Origin: Tillus elongatus
Lineage: Eukaryota; Arthropoda; Insecta; Coleoptera; Cleridae
Direction: 5' to 3'
DNA: 64,000 nucleotides
Assembly: GCA_964006375.1 (NCBI GenBank)
Contig: OZ023269.1
Span: forward strand, 57,761,279 to 57,825,278
The position numbers and the translations under genes were made by a program. Below are positions 10,331-26,439 of this stretch, in pieces; position 1 is the stretch's first letter; every line of letters begins with the position of its first letter. The notes below the pieces were generated by a model. That model saw only the letters and a list, made by a program, of their open reading frames with translations, did not search any database and was not told the origin of the DNA.

Positions 10331-11049
10331 TGATTGTTGCACAGGTCTGAAACTAATTAAAATCGTTGAAAAACATCAGGTGCGCACTAGTTTAAAACTC
10401 TATTTAGAATAAATCGCTAGAAATAACACAGATACAACAATGCTCCTTTCGTTTGTATTAAACGTATAGGATCTAGTACAATGTTTGAGTTTGTTGCACT
10501 GAGAGATTCTCTGAAAATGAGAAATGTTGGCGGTAGACTTAACGATAAGACATTCCCATGTCTGAAAATAAACAAAAGTGATTTTACAGAGGCGTTATAA
10601 TTCTTCAGGTGTTAGTGTGTTACCTAGTTATCGATTGGTAGTGCGGTCGAACGCTTTCAGGCAGTCAATCCTATTGTGGTAAGGTTATTACGTCACGGTA
10701 AAGAACTGCGATCGTAATCACCTCCCTTCGGGGCAGAAGCGTTCAACCTGGTATCTGGTATAGGCATCACAAGGATCTGTCTATAGTATGGCGGCAAATG
10801 ATATTAAATACCAGATTTTCAGTTTAAAGAGAAGATATATGGTTCTTATGCTGTACACGGTTTTTACAATTTTATGTGTTCTAAAAGGTCAGCAGTTTCT
10901 AAACTACGTTCCAATCCGTACAGAACTGGGTATAATGGCATTTAGTTATATTTTTTATTACCGAAAGCTGTTACTCGCAGCACCATCTTGATGTTTCTGT
11001 TTTTTAAATAGCATATTTTTTATTTAAGCCCTAAGTTGTCGAGCAAAAG

Positions 11050-11534
<485 letters not shown>

Positions 11535-11710
11535 TAACCTTTTTACCCGAAGGTGTCAGGTTGAATTACAATTCCAACTACTTAATTATGTACAAACGTG
11601 GTCCATTCTGTCTTGTTTCTCCCTGTCGTCCTTGCTGGTTACCAGGTCGTATTCCTTTCTTGCAGTAAGTTAGCCACTGCTATATCCCAAGTCTTCTTTA
11701 GTCTTCCTGG

Positions 11711-12620
11711 TTATCTAAACCTTATCACCCTCGACTGCCGCACTTTTTTCACTACTCTTTCACTGTTCATTCTCACCAAACTCCCAAACCACTTGAGCTG
11801 TTGTTTTTCCACTATTTTGTTCACTGCTAGTGTTTTCAATTCTTCTCTCACGTTCTCATTCCTTATCTTATCCATTCTGGTGCACCCCTTAACCCGTCGT
11901 AGGTATTTCATTCCAACCGCTTGTAATCTGCTTTCCATAGCTTTTGTCAGGACACAACTTTCGCTGCCATAAGTTAACACTGGACAAAATACTGACTTGT
12001 AAACACTCATTTTTGTTTTGGTCGATATTTCTTTCTTTTCGATGAATGGCTGTCTTAAAGCTTGGTAAAATCTCACTGCGGCTTGTAGCCTTTCATTTAG
12101 TTCTGTCCCCTGGTTTTCGTTTGCATGCAGCTGCAATCCCAGGTATTTATAAACCTTAACTTGTTCTAATTGTTCGTTGACTGCTATCTTTCCTTGTCCT
12201 CTTTTCCCAGTACCATAACTTTTGTTTTGCTCATGTTAATATGCATGTATCTTTTTGCCAGCGCCTCCCTCCGCATTTCAATGTATCCACTGTAAAGCTT
12301 TCTCGGATTTCCCATATATTACCAGGTCGTCGGCAAACACATTTTCTAGAACGGATGTTCTAATTATATTTCTGGTTTCCTTGTGTATTGACCTGATGTT
12401 CTTTATCAGTTTTGCTGCTCTAATTTAGTTCTTAATCGTTGTTATAATATTCTGTCGTAGATTTTCAGCACTGTATTCAAGATTTTTATCCATCGATGGT
12501 TATTGCAGTCACTGTTGTCTCCCTTTTTAAATAAAGGTACAATTATCCCTATTTCTCAGTCCTTAGGTATCTTTCCTGCTTTATATATTTTTTAAGCAGC
12601 TCTTTCAATACAAACAAACC
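11711..12620 (-). pseudogene. LINE-A ORF2 remnant (RT start and C-terminal region)
   Basis: A 141-residue frame (12136-11711) shows the conserved end of a LINE reverse transcriptase: MSVYKSVFCPVLTYGSESC, LTKAMESRLQAVGMKYLRR and RNENVREELK. Upstream on the same strand, in shifted frames (12600-12460), are RT block 1-2 traces such as IIVPLFKKGD and a following NHR motif. The central RT with the catalytic Asp pair is missing, as is the whole endonuclease domain. Only about one fifth of a normal ORF2 is left. It cannot be functional. Confidence 0.7.
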
Positions 12621-12628
12621 AGATTCTA

Positions 12629-13130
12629 CTATTGCAATGTCCCTAATTTCCTCTGCATTTCTTGTTCTTGCTTTGTAAGATCCGACTCGATGTAAATGCG
12701 TTCTTCTAAGGCCTTTAACTTGCTCTTGTTTTTCAATATATTTATTTTATCCGTCATGCTAGTTGTTTCGACGATGCATGTTTTGTCACTTATTTTTATT
12801 ACATCTCTTAACTTCACTTTCGTTTCTAATTTTTCTGCTATAAATGTTTCTATCTCTTCCTTCAGTGTTTTGTCGTTAAAAGATTTTATTTTGAGTCCTG
12901 ACACCACTAAGGTTTTCCTTTTCTTATGCTTCTCCAAACTTTCTATTCTGTCGCTTAAGATTTCTATCTCTTTTTTTTCATTTTTACATTTTCTCCCTTT
13001 ATTTGTTTCAGTTCTTTATAATATTATTATTGATCTGGTCTGATATTCTTTATTTCCTGCATCATTTCTGTATTTTGCATCATAAGTTCTGTCATCATTT
13101 CGACCATTTCGCTTTGCGGCTCATGCTTGG
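12629..13130 (-). pseudogene. LINE-A ORF1-like protein fragment
   Basis: The frame 12937-12629 gives 102 residues: KRKTLVVSGLKIKSFNDKTL, EEIETFIAEKL, DVIKISDKTCIVE and a K/E-rich end. This charged, RRM-like pattern is known from ORF1 proteins of insect LINEs that bind their RNA. Upstream to about 13130 a K/E-rich, coiled-coil-like segment continues in broken frames. The start codon is internal to the presumed longer protein. It abuts the ORF2 remnant with only 10 bases between, which shows that the ORF2 5' part was deleted. Confidence 0.55.
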
Positions 13131-13615
13131 GTGGCGATCGTTTTGTTAATTTACTTCTTCCGAAATATTCTGCATGTTCCGGTTCCCTCTTTCGTTTTGT
13201 TTCCTCCTCTGTGCTCTGTGTCCATTTCGCTTCCCGACAAATCTGATTTCATTTTAATTATATTTTTAATTATGTCCAGTTTGTTTCCTATCCTACTCCG
13301 GCCCTGTTTTCCCTGCCAGCCTATTGCTGTAGCGGCCAGTAACAACCCAGCCGGTGCTGATATCTGTGAAAACCGCGATAAGATCCGCTACCAGAATCCA
13401 CTCCTCGGAGGTTATGAACGACTCTTCTCGGTGCTTTCACAATTATTTCCGCCGCAACCCTTTGAACCAGTTTTCAGTTTTACTACTGTTACTATTTAAC
13501 AGATTGTTCACCTATATTGTGCTCTTACGCTCGATATTTCCCAAATTTTGGTTTAATTTCGGAACGTTTAATAGCACCAACTTTAATCTGCACGGCCAGG
13601 ACCGAACTCCCCTTG

Positions 13616-13629
13616 TCATGAAAATATTA
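13616..13629. repeat. 14-bp target-site duplication of LINE-A, right copy
   Basis: tcatgaaaatatta, identical to 11413-11426. Confidence 0.85.
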
Positions 13630-14130
13630 AAGGTAATGAAACAGTTGAAAAAGTTGCAAAAACAGCAATAAATAAAGTTACAGCAGACCTAACGCAGGTG
13701 CCTTACAAAGATTCATATCTAAAATAGACCAAAACAACGAATGGGTCCTAGAGTGTAACACATACGTGGAAAAGTCAGAAAATCCATACGCATCAATGAG
13801 CAAAGAAATTACAAATTGTAGAGATTACAACACCTTGATCGCATAGGATTGGAAAATACAGATGTTTGTCTTTGTGACGGTAGTTATGTGTGTGACTTAA
13901 ATCATATATTTTTTCAATGTTCCTACTATGAGGAGCCACGTAAAAAAATACTTGAGCAATTCTTTGCAGAACAGATGTAAAAAAACAGACCTGTACATCT
14001 AACTCACCTGTTAGTATTGTCAGATTATTTTGTATATTTAAGTTTTTAAAAGAATGTAAACTAAAAATTTAAATGATAATTTGTAATGATTAGGGTGTTA
14101 TTTTAGTATTAAGAAACAAATTGTGAACAG
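13616..14130 (+). pseudogene. LINE-B, RNase H end and C-terminal zinc-knuckle region (3' half)
   Basis: Directly after LINE-A the RNase H motif resumes with HENIKGNETVEKVAKTAI, matching the break at 11426. After broken frames, a stretch near 13840-13980 reads LCDGSYVCDLNHIFFQCSYY followed by a stop. A Cys-x-Cys...His...Cys pattern like this ends the ORF2 of many I/Jockey/R1-type LINEs. The remaining 150 bases are probably 3' UTR. Confidence 0.65.
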
Positions 14131-14354
14131 TATTTAAGTACACCCTTGTATGTCCACCTTTCTTGTTGAATACCTACCAAACCGTGGTCTAATTCATGTT
14201 TGTCTAGTGACCCATAACGGACTCCTTGGCTCCAAGTGTCCCAGTATCAATCCCCCGTTTTTTAATTCGGAAAAAAAATATAGAAGAATAATTATATATA
14301 AAAAATATTAGGAAAAATGTTAAAAAAGGATAAAAAAAAATTATATATATATAT

Positions 14355-15232
<878 letters not shown>

Positions 15233-15239
15233 TTCAAAA

Positions 15240-16950
15240 TTGATGTCAAGTATATAAGGTTCAAAATAGGTTATAACAACAAGTGACAAACTAATTAGTA
15301 TAAAAAATAATGAACTAGATGAAAGGGTAGCAAGATACCAGTACACAGACAATAGACGATATAGAAACAACAATAAACAAGGGGAGCAATAGTAAGTAAA
15401 AAACAATAGAAAGCTGGCTCTGATTCAGGCCACCTGTGACATCCAGGAGATGTGCAAGTTTGACAGCGACGCCCAACATCAGGGGCAATAAATACAAACC
15501 TATCACTTTACACAATTCATATTCTGCATTCATTACTTGTAGCTCAAATTACATTATAATATACGTCTATCAGCCTTATCATGCTATTGTTAATTTTTGT
15601 ACTTGATTATAATAGTCTTAATAGCAATTTAATGAATAAAAGTTATTAAAAAAATCAATCGTGTTAACAAAAAAGTTAACTGGTATAAAATTACCTCGTA
15701 GAAGTAGCAAGGAAATCTGTATGTGGTGTAGATTTACTGTAAGTCCTCTATAATGATGTAACCAGAGGTAAATGTGAAAAGGCAAAACATGATTATAGGA
15801 TAGTGATTGTAAGCTTCAAGTTACATGCCTTGAAATCCGCAATAATTGGATTTTTTTTTGTTTCAGATGGTTTTTCTATGGAATAAACTGGAATTCTCTA
15901 TACTATCCTCCTACGCCAACAATTATCTCAAGGACAAATAGTACAAGCTACGTATTCTGTACAAATTATTATAGGTACTACACATTTTAAATTATATGCT
16001 TCAAAAGTTTCAGTTTACGTGTTCTATTCCAAAAACTGTAATTCCTTCTGTAAGATAATGTATTTATTAACTGTAGGTTATATTACTTATTATTAGTGGT
16101 GACGCAGTGAACTGTCATATGCTCAGTAGTCGTACGATTGTTATGGCAACGGATTTCAAATAAAGTAAAATTAACATGATAAACGTCTTGACTTCATTCA
16201 ACTTTACGCAAAATTTTCGTCGTAAGATTATGCGCTAACCTGGCACATATTCTTCTTGCATTGTTTACTACTTTCTAATATTCTGAAACGTTGAACGAAG
16301 TGTATGATAACGATTGTCAAATAACAGTGACAATGTGTTTGGGTTAAAATGGGTATGGTGAATACCTTTGGCGACACAATGTACAGTGACAATATTTACT
16401 AGAATACAGACAGTTATCAAAGGAAGCCTGCTCATTCTTTTAGAATTAACAATCATACTGATTGGAGCATATAAAGAACAGTGGTCGAGTGAGTTGGTGT
16501 TTGTAGATGCAAATGGCTGCTATGACCAGAGTGACCCAAAATTCAAAATTTGAAGATATTCCTTTTGCGTGTATTTTGTACACTGCACAGAGGCCAATTA
16601 ATGAGTTCTTAGCTATTATATTAGTAAAGGGTAATTTTAAAAAAGGGAGTTATGTGGGGTTTGCTATGCAGTCATATGTTCATGTCCGACCATAATTTGG
16701 CAAAAGGAGGCATTAGCATCTGTATTTCAGTTTTTTTTTTAATAGTAGACAGACAAACGTTATCGTAATAATAAAAGGGTATATTAATCGATTCATTGAA
16801 ATGCCTACCGTTGCTGTCTAGACAAAATCAGGACACCAACATGCGTGTTGGTTGCATTACAACTTATTTATGGGGTTAAAAATACGCACGTTTCTTAAAA
16901 CAAATAGAAGTAGGTACAACCTGGGTAAAATAGCCGAAGCAGAGTAATGT
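15240..16950. other. No recognisable gene
   Basis: Only short frames without family resemblance. Several AT-rich poly(A)-like segments are present, including an LTR-end-like stretch near 15640-15690 that could not be paired with a second copy. Confidence 0.4.
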
Positions 16951-16959
16951 CTGGACCTA

Positions 16960-19030
<2,071 letters not shown>

Positions 19031-21410
19031 TCAAATGCAAAGAGAAAACAAAGGGCTAGAAATTACAGGTGCCGCACGATTTAATGAAGTTTTTTTCTTA
19101 ATAGACCTTAATATAAAAATACTTTCTAATGAATCAAGCATAGTTTGATGTCTGACATTTTTGACAAGTTTCAAATTTTCTTTGTCCATGTGGTGGTTAT
19201 TATCCCATATATGTTGTGCCACACATGATTTGTCCACCGTACCATATCGTAACTATGCGAGATGTTCACGAAATCTGGTGGCTATGTTTCTCATAGTTTG
19301 GCCCACGTATTTAAGATCACAATCTTTGCAACTAATCTCATAAATTCCGGACATTTCAGTGACTTTATCTTTGTCTTTTGTATTAGCCAAGAAATTTTTT
19401 AAATTACTTATCGTCGAAAACGTCAAATGTAAATCGGCTTTCTTAAAAATACTTTCCAAACCCTTTGTGATTCGTGGTTCATAAGGTAAACACACAAATG
19501 TTTTCTCGATTTTATCATTCTTAAATGTCGTACATTCAGATATCAACTTCTTTGTTCTGTGTTTGTTAACTAATTTGTCTATTAAACCATCCGAGTAACC
19601 GTTATATCTCGCCACATTTTTTATGTATTTTAATTCTGTATTAAATCTATTTTTACTCAACGGAAAATTGATCAATCTATTTACTAAGAAATTTAAACTA
19701 GCCGTTTTTTGTGCCAACGTATGATGTGAGTCATTAGGAATATCACTAAAAGTAGCCGTTTCCTTCCTATAGACATCGAATTCAAGCGAGCCTTTATTTT
19801 TATTTTTAATAACTAGTACATCTACGAACGAAAGTTTATTGTTGATTTCTATTTCGTGGGTAAATTTTATTGGATCAAATTGACTATTTAGTTTTTCAGT
19901 AAATTCTTCTACCTTACATGTATTTGTGTCAAACACTGCAAAAATATCATCGACATAACGAAACCAAACTCTAGGGAAATACCCATTTTTGTTTTTTAAA
20001 TCCGTCTCAAATCTGCTCATAAACAAATCTGCTATAAAAGGCGATAATGGATTGCCCATAGCTGTGCCTTCAGTTTGTTCAAAGAACTCATTGTTAAATT
20101 GGAAAATATTTTGTTTTATACAAAGGCTAGTTAGGGTTAAATATTCTTTGCAGACGTCTTGACTTATATTGTTCAATTTTAATAATTCTTCCAAATACTC
20201 CAACGTTTGTTTTGTGGGTACACTAGGAAATAATGACGCCACGTCGAATGACATCAAAATGTCTCCTTCCAATAATTTAACATCTTTAATTTTATCAATA
20301 AAATCAAGAGAATTTAGCACCGAACAACTTTTTTGTTTAATAGGTAGTCTTTTAAACTCGTTTGACAACCACTTTGCCAAATTATATGTTGGAGAATCTA
20401 TAGCCGAAATGATAGGCCTCATTAATTTTCCCGGTTTATGGATTTTCGGGAGACAATCTTTTTTGGGGACTTTAGGATTAGAAACTTGTAAACGTCTTCT
20501 TAAATCCTTTGTTATGATATTTGGACATTTTTTAAAACTGTTTTTAACTTCGTTAATCATTCTTAGTAACGGATTTTTATCTAATTTTCTATACGGCCCT
20601 GACTCTATTGCATTACTCACTCGCTCTTTATAATCACTTTTGTCCATTATCACAACTTTATTGCCTTTATCCCCCTTAATATAAAAACAATCCTTTTCTC
20701 GCATTCGTTTAACTATTTTTATTTGATTATAATTTTTGTTTTTTGTGGGATTGTTTTCTTTTGAATTTTTAGAGATTTTCTTTTTACATGCTTCAGGAAT
20801 AATATTTTTTTTAAGAATCCGGTAATTTTTTAATTCCCGTTTCTATACTGGCAACGACATCTAAAAGTGCTTCTTTTTGTGACTGTAATCCGAATTTTAA
20901 CCCTCTGTTTAAGAGGTACATCTCATTTTTGTTAAACGTCTGCGAAGAAAGATTTTCTACAAGGTCAATTTTCCGAGGAACTGATTTTTCAATTTAAATC
21001 TGATCGTTTACAAGTTTTTTTAGTTTTTTATTCTGGATATTGATTTTCTTAATTAACTTAGCGTTTATGACTACAAACATGTTCCTCTGAAAATTGCACC
21101 ATTCATCATACTCTACGTTACCTAAATTAAATGTTAACTTTTTAAACAAACTATAAGCTTGTATTTCTAATTCACTACGTTTCGAGTAAAGATATTGCCT
21201 TTCTAAATCTAAACATTTTTGCTTCGCAACCTTTAAAACTTTTTGACAAACTTTTGTGTTAGAAATTTTAACATTGAAATTAATGAAATTAGGAAAAACC
21301 GACTTCTGTTTACATGATTTTAAAAAAGCAATATCAGCACCTAAAAATCTAATCTTAGTACTTAGCTTTCTATATAGATTCAATTCGTTGACCTGGGAGC
21401 CATAATTCAC
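19031..21410 (-). pseudogene. Penelope-like RT with GIY-YIG endonuclease, copy 1
   Basis: The main frame (20704-19253, 483 codons) carries RT and the start of the endonuclease. RT blocks: [14 protein letters not shown] at 87-100, FDVASLFPSVP at 153-163, TEGTAMGNPLSPFIADLFM at 211-229, and the catalytic YVDD at 250-253. The endonuclease shows GIYEISC at 453-459, a YVGQT at 466-470 and RFREHL at 477-482. A TAG at 19253-19255 stops it; the same frame resumes (19237-19031) with the expected cysteine/histidine end. Upstream, a 138-residue N-terminal part (21410-20994) is cut off by a TAA, and a frameshift lies between 20994 and 20704. The second copy has sense codons at both stop positions. It once encoded the RT and nicking enzyme for target-primed integration; this copy is inactive. 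Confidence 0.88.
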
Positions 21411-22366
21411 TATGTGAAAACTGGAACCTGTGATGAGTACACTTGGAGAACACCCAAATCACCACAACACATATTTCAGAGACCTTACAATCGTCTCGTT
21501 GAAAAAGTCAACATCTTCACAGGAAGAAAATTCTAACATAAAAAACTAGATCCCGTATATTTATATCGCGTCACCTGTGATGAGCACTAATAAGTCCACT
21601 TGGAGAACACCCAAATCACCACAACACATATTTCAGAGACCTTACGATCGTCTCGTTGACAAAGTCAACATCTTCACAGGAAGAAAATTCTAACATAAAA
21701 AACTAGATCCCGTATATTTATATCGCGTCAAGGTAAACGAACTAGTCCGAAGTAAAGTTGTCGTCCAAGAACGATCGTTTGTTTATTGCGCAGTGAAACA
21801 GGTCGGAGACCTGCTTTAATCTTTTGGTCGACAAATTTATGACCCTTATCTAATATAGGTTTAAAAGGACCAGAGTTCTTTAAAGAGTCAGCACGTTTTC
21901 TTTCGATCTAGAAATTTACTATGTGGATATTGGTTCATGCCGATAAAGACATCTGGTGAGATAAGCAACATCAACTCAACTCATCTCTTTTAAAAATAGG
22001 AAACTAAAAACCCAGATGTCTGTCTCACCGTGTTAACTTTAACAAAGGAAAAATAGGAAACTAAAATACTACCTAAAAACTATATTCATATTGATTTTAA
22101 TTCTACGTGAAAATATTTATATTGACTACATAGACACAAAAAACCGAACAGGTATTTAAATCAAGACAAACATAGTGATTAGTATATGTATAAACCGGTC
22201 GAGTTATTGACAATAATTTATTATTCTACCAGACAAATTAGGAGTATTTAAGCGGTCAAATGCAAAGAGAAAACAAAGGGCTAGAAATTACAGGTGCCGC
22301 ACGATTTAATGAAGTTTTTTTCTTAATAGACCTTAATATAAAAATACTTTCTAATGAATCAAGCAT
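21409..22366 (-). repeat. Tandem Penelope terminal segments
   Basis: The segment beginning 'cctgtgatgag' occurs twice in tandem (from 21428 and from 21575). The second copy continues as a close match of 18350-19140 through to 22366, then switches strand. The two hammerhead-like regions here carry changes (gagac for gaaac) and look dead. Confidence 0.75.
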
Positions 22367-22450
22367 ATATGGGATAATAACCACCACATTGACAAAGAAA
22401 ATTTGAAACTTGTCAAAAATGTCAGACATTAAACTATGCTTGATATGATG
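22367..22450 (+). repeat. Fold-back junction in the Penelope array
   Basis: Sequence matching the reverse complement of about 19130-19213 follows directly on a minus-strand copy of the neighbouring region, so the array turns from minus to plus here. After it, the sequence jumps to the N-terminal coding region of copy 2. Confidence 0.6.
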
Positions 22451-24348
22451 AATGGTGCAATTTTCAGAGGAACATGTTTGTAGTCATAAACGCTAAATTA
22501 ATATCCAGAATAAAAAACTAAAAAAAAACTTGTAAACGATCAGATTAAAATTGAAAAACCAGTTCCTCGGAAAATTGACCTTGTAGAAAATCTTTCTTCA
22601 CAGTCGTTTAACAAAAATGAGATGGACCTCTTAAACAGAGGGTTAAAATTCGGATTACAGTCACGAAAAGAAGCACTTTTAGATGTCGTTGGCAGTATAG
22701 AAACGGGTATTAAAAAATTACCGGTTTCTTCAAAAAATTTTATTCGTGAAGCATGTAAAAAGAAAATCTCTAAAAATCTAAAAGAAAACAATCCCACAAA
22801 AAACAAAAATTATAATCAAATGAAATCAGTTAAACGATTGCGAGAAGAGGATTGTTTTTATATTAAGACGGATAAAGGCAATAAAGTTTTGATCATGGAC
22901 AAAAGTGATTATAAAGAGCGAGTGAGTAATGCAATAGAGTCAGGGCCGTATAGAAAATTAGATAAAAATCCGTTACCAAGAATGATTAACGAAGTTAAAA
23001 ACAGTTTAAAAAAATGTCCAAATCTCATAACAATCCTAAAGTCCCCAAAAAATATTGTCTCCCGAAAATCCATAAACCGGGAAAATTAATGAGGCCTATC
23101 ATTTCGGCTATAGATTCTCCAACATATAATTTGGCAAAGTGGTTGTCATAAGAGTTTAAAAGACTACCTATTAAACAGAAAAGTTGTTCGGTGCCAAATT
23201 CTCTTGATTTTATTGATACAATTAAAGATGTTAAATTATTGGAAGGAGAGATTTTGATGTCATTCGACGTGGCGTCATTATTTCCTAGTGTACCCACAAA
23301 ACAAACGTTGGAGTATTTGGAAGAATTATTAAAATTGAATAATATAAGTCAAGACGTCTGCAAAGAATATTTAACTCTTACTAGCCTTTGTATAAAACAA
23401 AATATTTTCCAATTTAACAATGAGTTCTTTGAACAAACTGAAGGCACAGCTATGGGCAATCCATTATCGCCTTTTATTGCAGATTTGTTTATGAGCAGAT
23501 TTGAGACGGATTTAAAAAAAAACAAAAACTGGTATTTCCCTAGAGTTTGATTTCGTTATGTCGATGATATTTTTGCAGTGTTTGACACAAATACATGTAA
23601 GGTAGAAGAATTTACTGAAAAACTAAATAGTCAATTTGATTCAATAAAATTTACCCACAAAATAGAAATAAACAATAAACTTTCGTTCCTAGATGTACTA
23701 GTTATTAAAAATAAAAATAAAGGCTCGCTTGAATTCGATGTCTATAGGAAGGAAACGGCTACTATTAGTGATATTCCTAATGACTCACATCATACATTTG
23801 CACAAAAAACGGCTAGTTTAAATTTCTTAGTAAATAGATTGATCAATTTTCCGTTGAGTAAAAATAGATTTAATACAGAATTAAAATACATAAAAAATGT
23901 GGCGAGATATAACGGTTACTCGGATGGTTTAATAGACAAATTAGTTAACAAACACAGAACAAAGAAGTTGATATCTGAATGTACGACATTTAAGAATGAT
24001 AAAATCGAGAAAAAATTTGTGTGTTTACCTTATGAACCACGAATCACAAAGGGTTTGGAAAGTATTTTTAAGAAAGCCGATTTACATTTGACGTTTTCGA
24101 CGAAAAGTAATTTAAAAAATTTCTTGGGTAATACGAAAGACAAAGACAAAGTCACTGAAATGTCCGGAATTTATGAGATTAGTTGCAAAAATTGTGATCT
24201 TAAATACGTGTGCCAAACTAGAAGTAACATAGCCACCAGATTTCGTGAACATCTCGCACAGTTACGATATGGTACGGTGGACAAATCATGTGTGGCACAA
24301 AGAAAATTTGAAACTTGTCAAAAATGTCAGACATCAAACTATGCTTGA
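22450..24348 (+). pseudogene. Penelope-like RT with GIY-YIG endonuclease, copy 2
   Basis: Plus-strand copy nearly identical in protein to copy 1. It is broken into 22622-23089 (N-terminal part, with LLNRGLKFGLQS and the DKGNKVLIMDKSDY segment), 23191-23550 (RT with FDVASLFPSVP and the GNPLSPF block) and 23578-24348 (after the catalytic block, through the endonuclease). A deletion near 23030-23060 shifts the frame, a TAA interrupts at 23149, and a TGA at 23548-23550 replaces the Trp just before the YVDD motif. In the endonuclease, YVCQT replaces YVGQT, and a deletion near 24300 removes the His-rich segment seen in copy 1. The N-terminal AAA and the EHLAQ codon that are stops in copy 1 are intact here. 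Confidence 0.85.
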
Positions 24349-24904
24349 TTCATTAGAAAGTATTTATTTGTATCTATGTAGTCAATATAAATATTTTCAC
24401 GTAGAAGTAAAATCAATATGAATATAGTTTTTAGGTAGTATTTTAGTTGAACTATTTTCCTTTGTTAAAGTTAACACGGTGAGACAGACATCTGGGTTTT
24501 TAGTTTTCTATTTTTAAAAGAGATCAGTTGAGTTGATGTTTATCTCACCAGATGTCTTTATCGGCATGAACCAATATCCACCTAGTAAATTTCTAGATCA
24601 AAAGGAAACGTGCTGACTCTTTAAAGAACTCTGGTCCTTTTAAACCTATATTAGATAAGGGTCATAAATTTGCCGACCAAAAGAATAAAGCAGGTCTCCG
24701 ACCTGTTTCACTGCGCAATAAACAAACGATCGTTCTTGGGCGACAACTTTACTTCGGACTAGTTCGTTTACCTTGACGCGATATAAATATACGGGATCTA
24801 GTTTTTTATGTTAGAATTTTCTTCCTCTGAAGATGTTGACTTTGTCAACGAAACGATCGTAAGATCTCTGAAATATGTGTTGTGGTGATTTGGGTGTTCT
24901 CCAA

Positions 24905-24907
<3 letters not shown>
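24349..24907 (+). repeat. Penelope pseudo-LTR / 3' region of copy 2
   Basis: Reverse complement of 18333-19000, ending '...gtgttctccaagtg' exactly at a (TA)n array. Contains a hammerhead-like motif. Confidence 0.75.
24827..24867 (+). ncRNA. Hammerhead-ribozyme-like motif in Penelope pseudo-LTR
   Basis: CTGAAGA (24827-24833), stem gttgac/gtcaac with loop ttt, GAAAC (24850-24854), then hairpin gatc-gtaa-gatc and tc. Same layout as at 18416-18453. Confidence 0.5.

Positions 24908-24996
<89 letters not shown>
24908..24996. repeat. (TA)n microsatellite
   Basis: About 44 units, right boundary of the Penelope array. Confidence 0.97.
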
Positions 24997-25000
<4 letters not shown>

Positions 25001-25359
25001 TCTCTATCATAGCAAATAGTTTTAGTCACCCCTGTATATTTTGTACACAACTGCATCAATAAATAGTAGTAATCCAGGCAATACACTGCCAGGTTATCCA
25101 AAGATTCATATATTTTTTTGTTCAGATTCATATTTATCATTGTGAAAAGCGTATGTCGAGATAGTTTAAGTCACGTAACTTGTGACATACTTATGTATGA
25201 TATTGATCTGATATCCTCACATATGTCACTTATCTTTGGAATTTTGCTCTTGAAAATATTGAAGAAAGTTATATCATTCCATTGGAAAAGAGCACTAGAA
25301 CGATTATGTCATGCTTCACGCCTCAATAAACTTCTCTCATAGGGATTCTTTTTCAAACT

Positions 25360-26430
25360 CTGTTTATTGTTATCTAGTTTTGTGAAGGACCTCTCCTTGC
25401 ATGTTGTTGTCGATGGTGTTTCATCAGATAAATTAAAAATTTATCCGAATACTACATAGGGTTCCGTTTTGGCTTCCACACATTTTTGTGTGAATATAAT
25501 GGCTTTTTGTTAAGAACCAGCAATCATATTCACAGCGTCGTTGATGATAGCACTCGGTTCGTCCAGTATCTGATTCTACCTCTATCAATGAGGGTCGGAA
25601 TAAGCAACTCGCTACATTTAGGGAGTTGGTTATTGAAACTTTGTCTGATGAGTTGCCTTAAGATTTATGCAAATCCGGTTATGTTTAATAACTCAAAAAC
25701 ACAGAATTACGTTTTATTTAGGAAAAGTTACCTATAAGTCCCAGGCGTTCATGTGGCTGGCGAACTAATACCCAAAAAATCCACCAACTCTACATTGAGT
25801 ATAATCGTTTCAGTGGATCTTTGCTGTTATTTACATGTTTTCAATGTGAAAAAGGTAGCAGCAAATAAACTTGGGTTTCTGTTAAAAGTTTATTTTCATC
25901 AGAAGAGCTTCTTACGCTGTATAAAGCGTGGATACGTCCAGAGGTGAAATATTGTTCTCATCTGCTGCCCGAAAGACCATCTTGTTTCTCTTAGATTCCA
26001 TTCAGTAACAAGCTGTTCACCTTATAGAGGATTCATCTATCACAGTCAATTGTACTTCTTTAGACTACAAGAGAAAGGCTGGACGTAATTGCATCTTCTA
26101 TCGATACTGTCATCAACGTTGCTTCTAAAAAATTGTTTTGCTAATATATCCTCTTGCGACCTTTAATTGGCAAACCCGTTTTAATAAAAAAGTGCACGCT
26201 TTTCGTGTCAACTTACCTACTAGTCAAACAGTTGGTTACGAATCCTTGGTCTTTTCTAGGGCGTCTAAGTTTTGAATGCCACCCGGCAGACATATTTCCG
26301 AAAAGCATATATTCTCCAACGCCCGAAAATTTTACTATAGGTAACAGATTGTTAACCAGAACGTTTACTTAGCTAAGAAACCCCTTACTAGTTGGAAAAA
26401 CTATGCATCAAAATTCGGCCAGTTCCTTTA
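25360..26430 (+). pseudogene. Decayed LINE reverse transcriptase (CR1/Jockey-like)
   Basis: In shifted plus-strand frames the following LINE RT traces can be followed in order: VVVDGVSSDK and an eroded GSVL...LF block (25405-25480), an ADDST-like VDDSTR (about 25540), KLGFLLK and a following LLTLYKAWIRPEVKYCSHLL (25870-25960), then DS...Q traces and FYRYCHQRC (26080-26120). The order and the block near YCSHL are typical of CR1/Jockey-type C-terminal RT and thumb regions. Many stops are present and no endonuclease or ORF1 is seen. Confidence 0.6.
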
Positions 26431-26439
26431 TTCTAGTCG

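Noticed and set aside
10788..10991. 67-codon frame starting MAANDIKYQIF
   Set aside because: Hydrophobic and AT-driven, with no family resemblance; length is within chance for this composition.
15590..15700. Possible solo LTR end with primer-site-like 'gttaactggtataaaa'
   Set aside because: No second copy, no matching tRNA complement and no target duplication.
20169..20633. 154-codon frame on the plus strand
   Set aside because: Antisense shadow of the Penelope RT on the minus strand; the same shadow occurs at 23025-23297.
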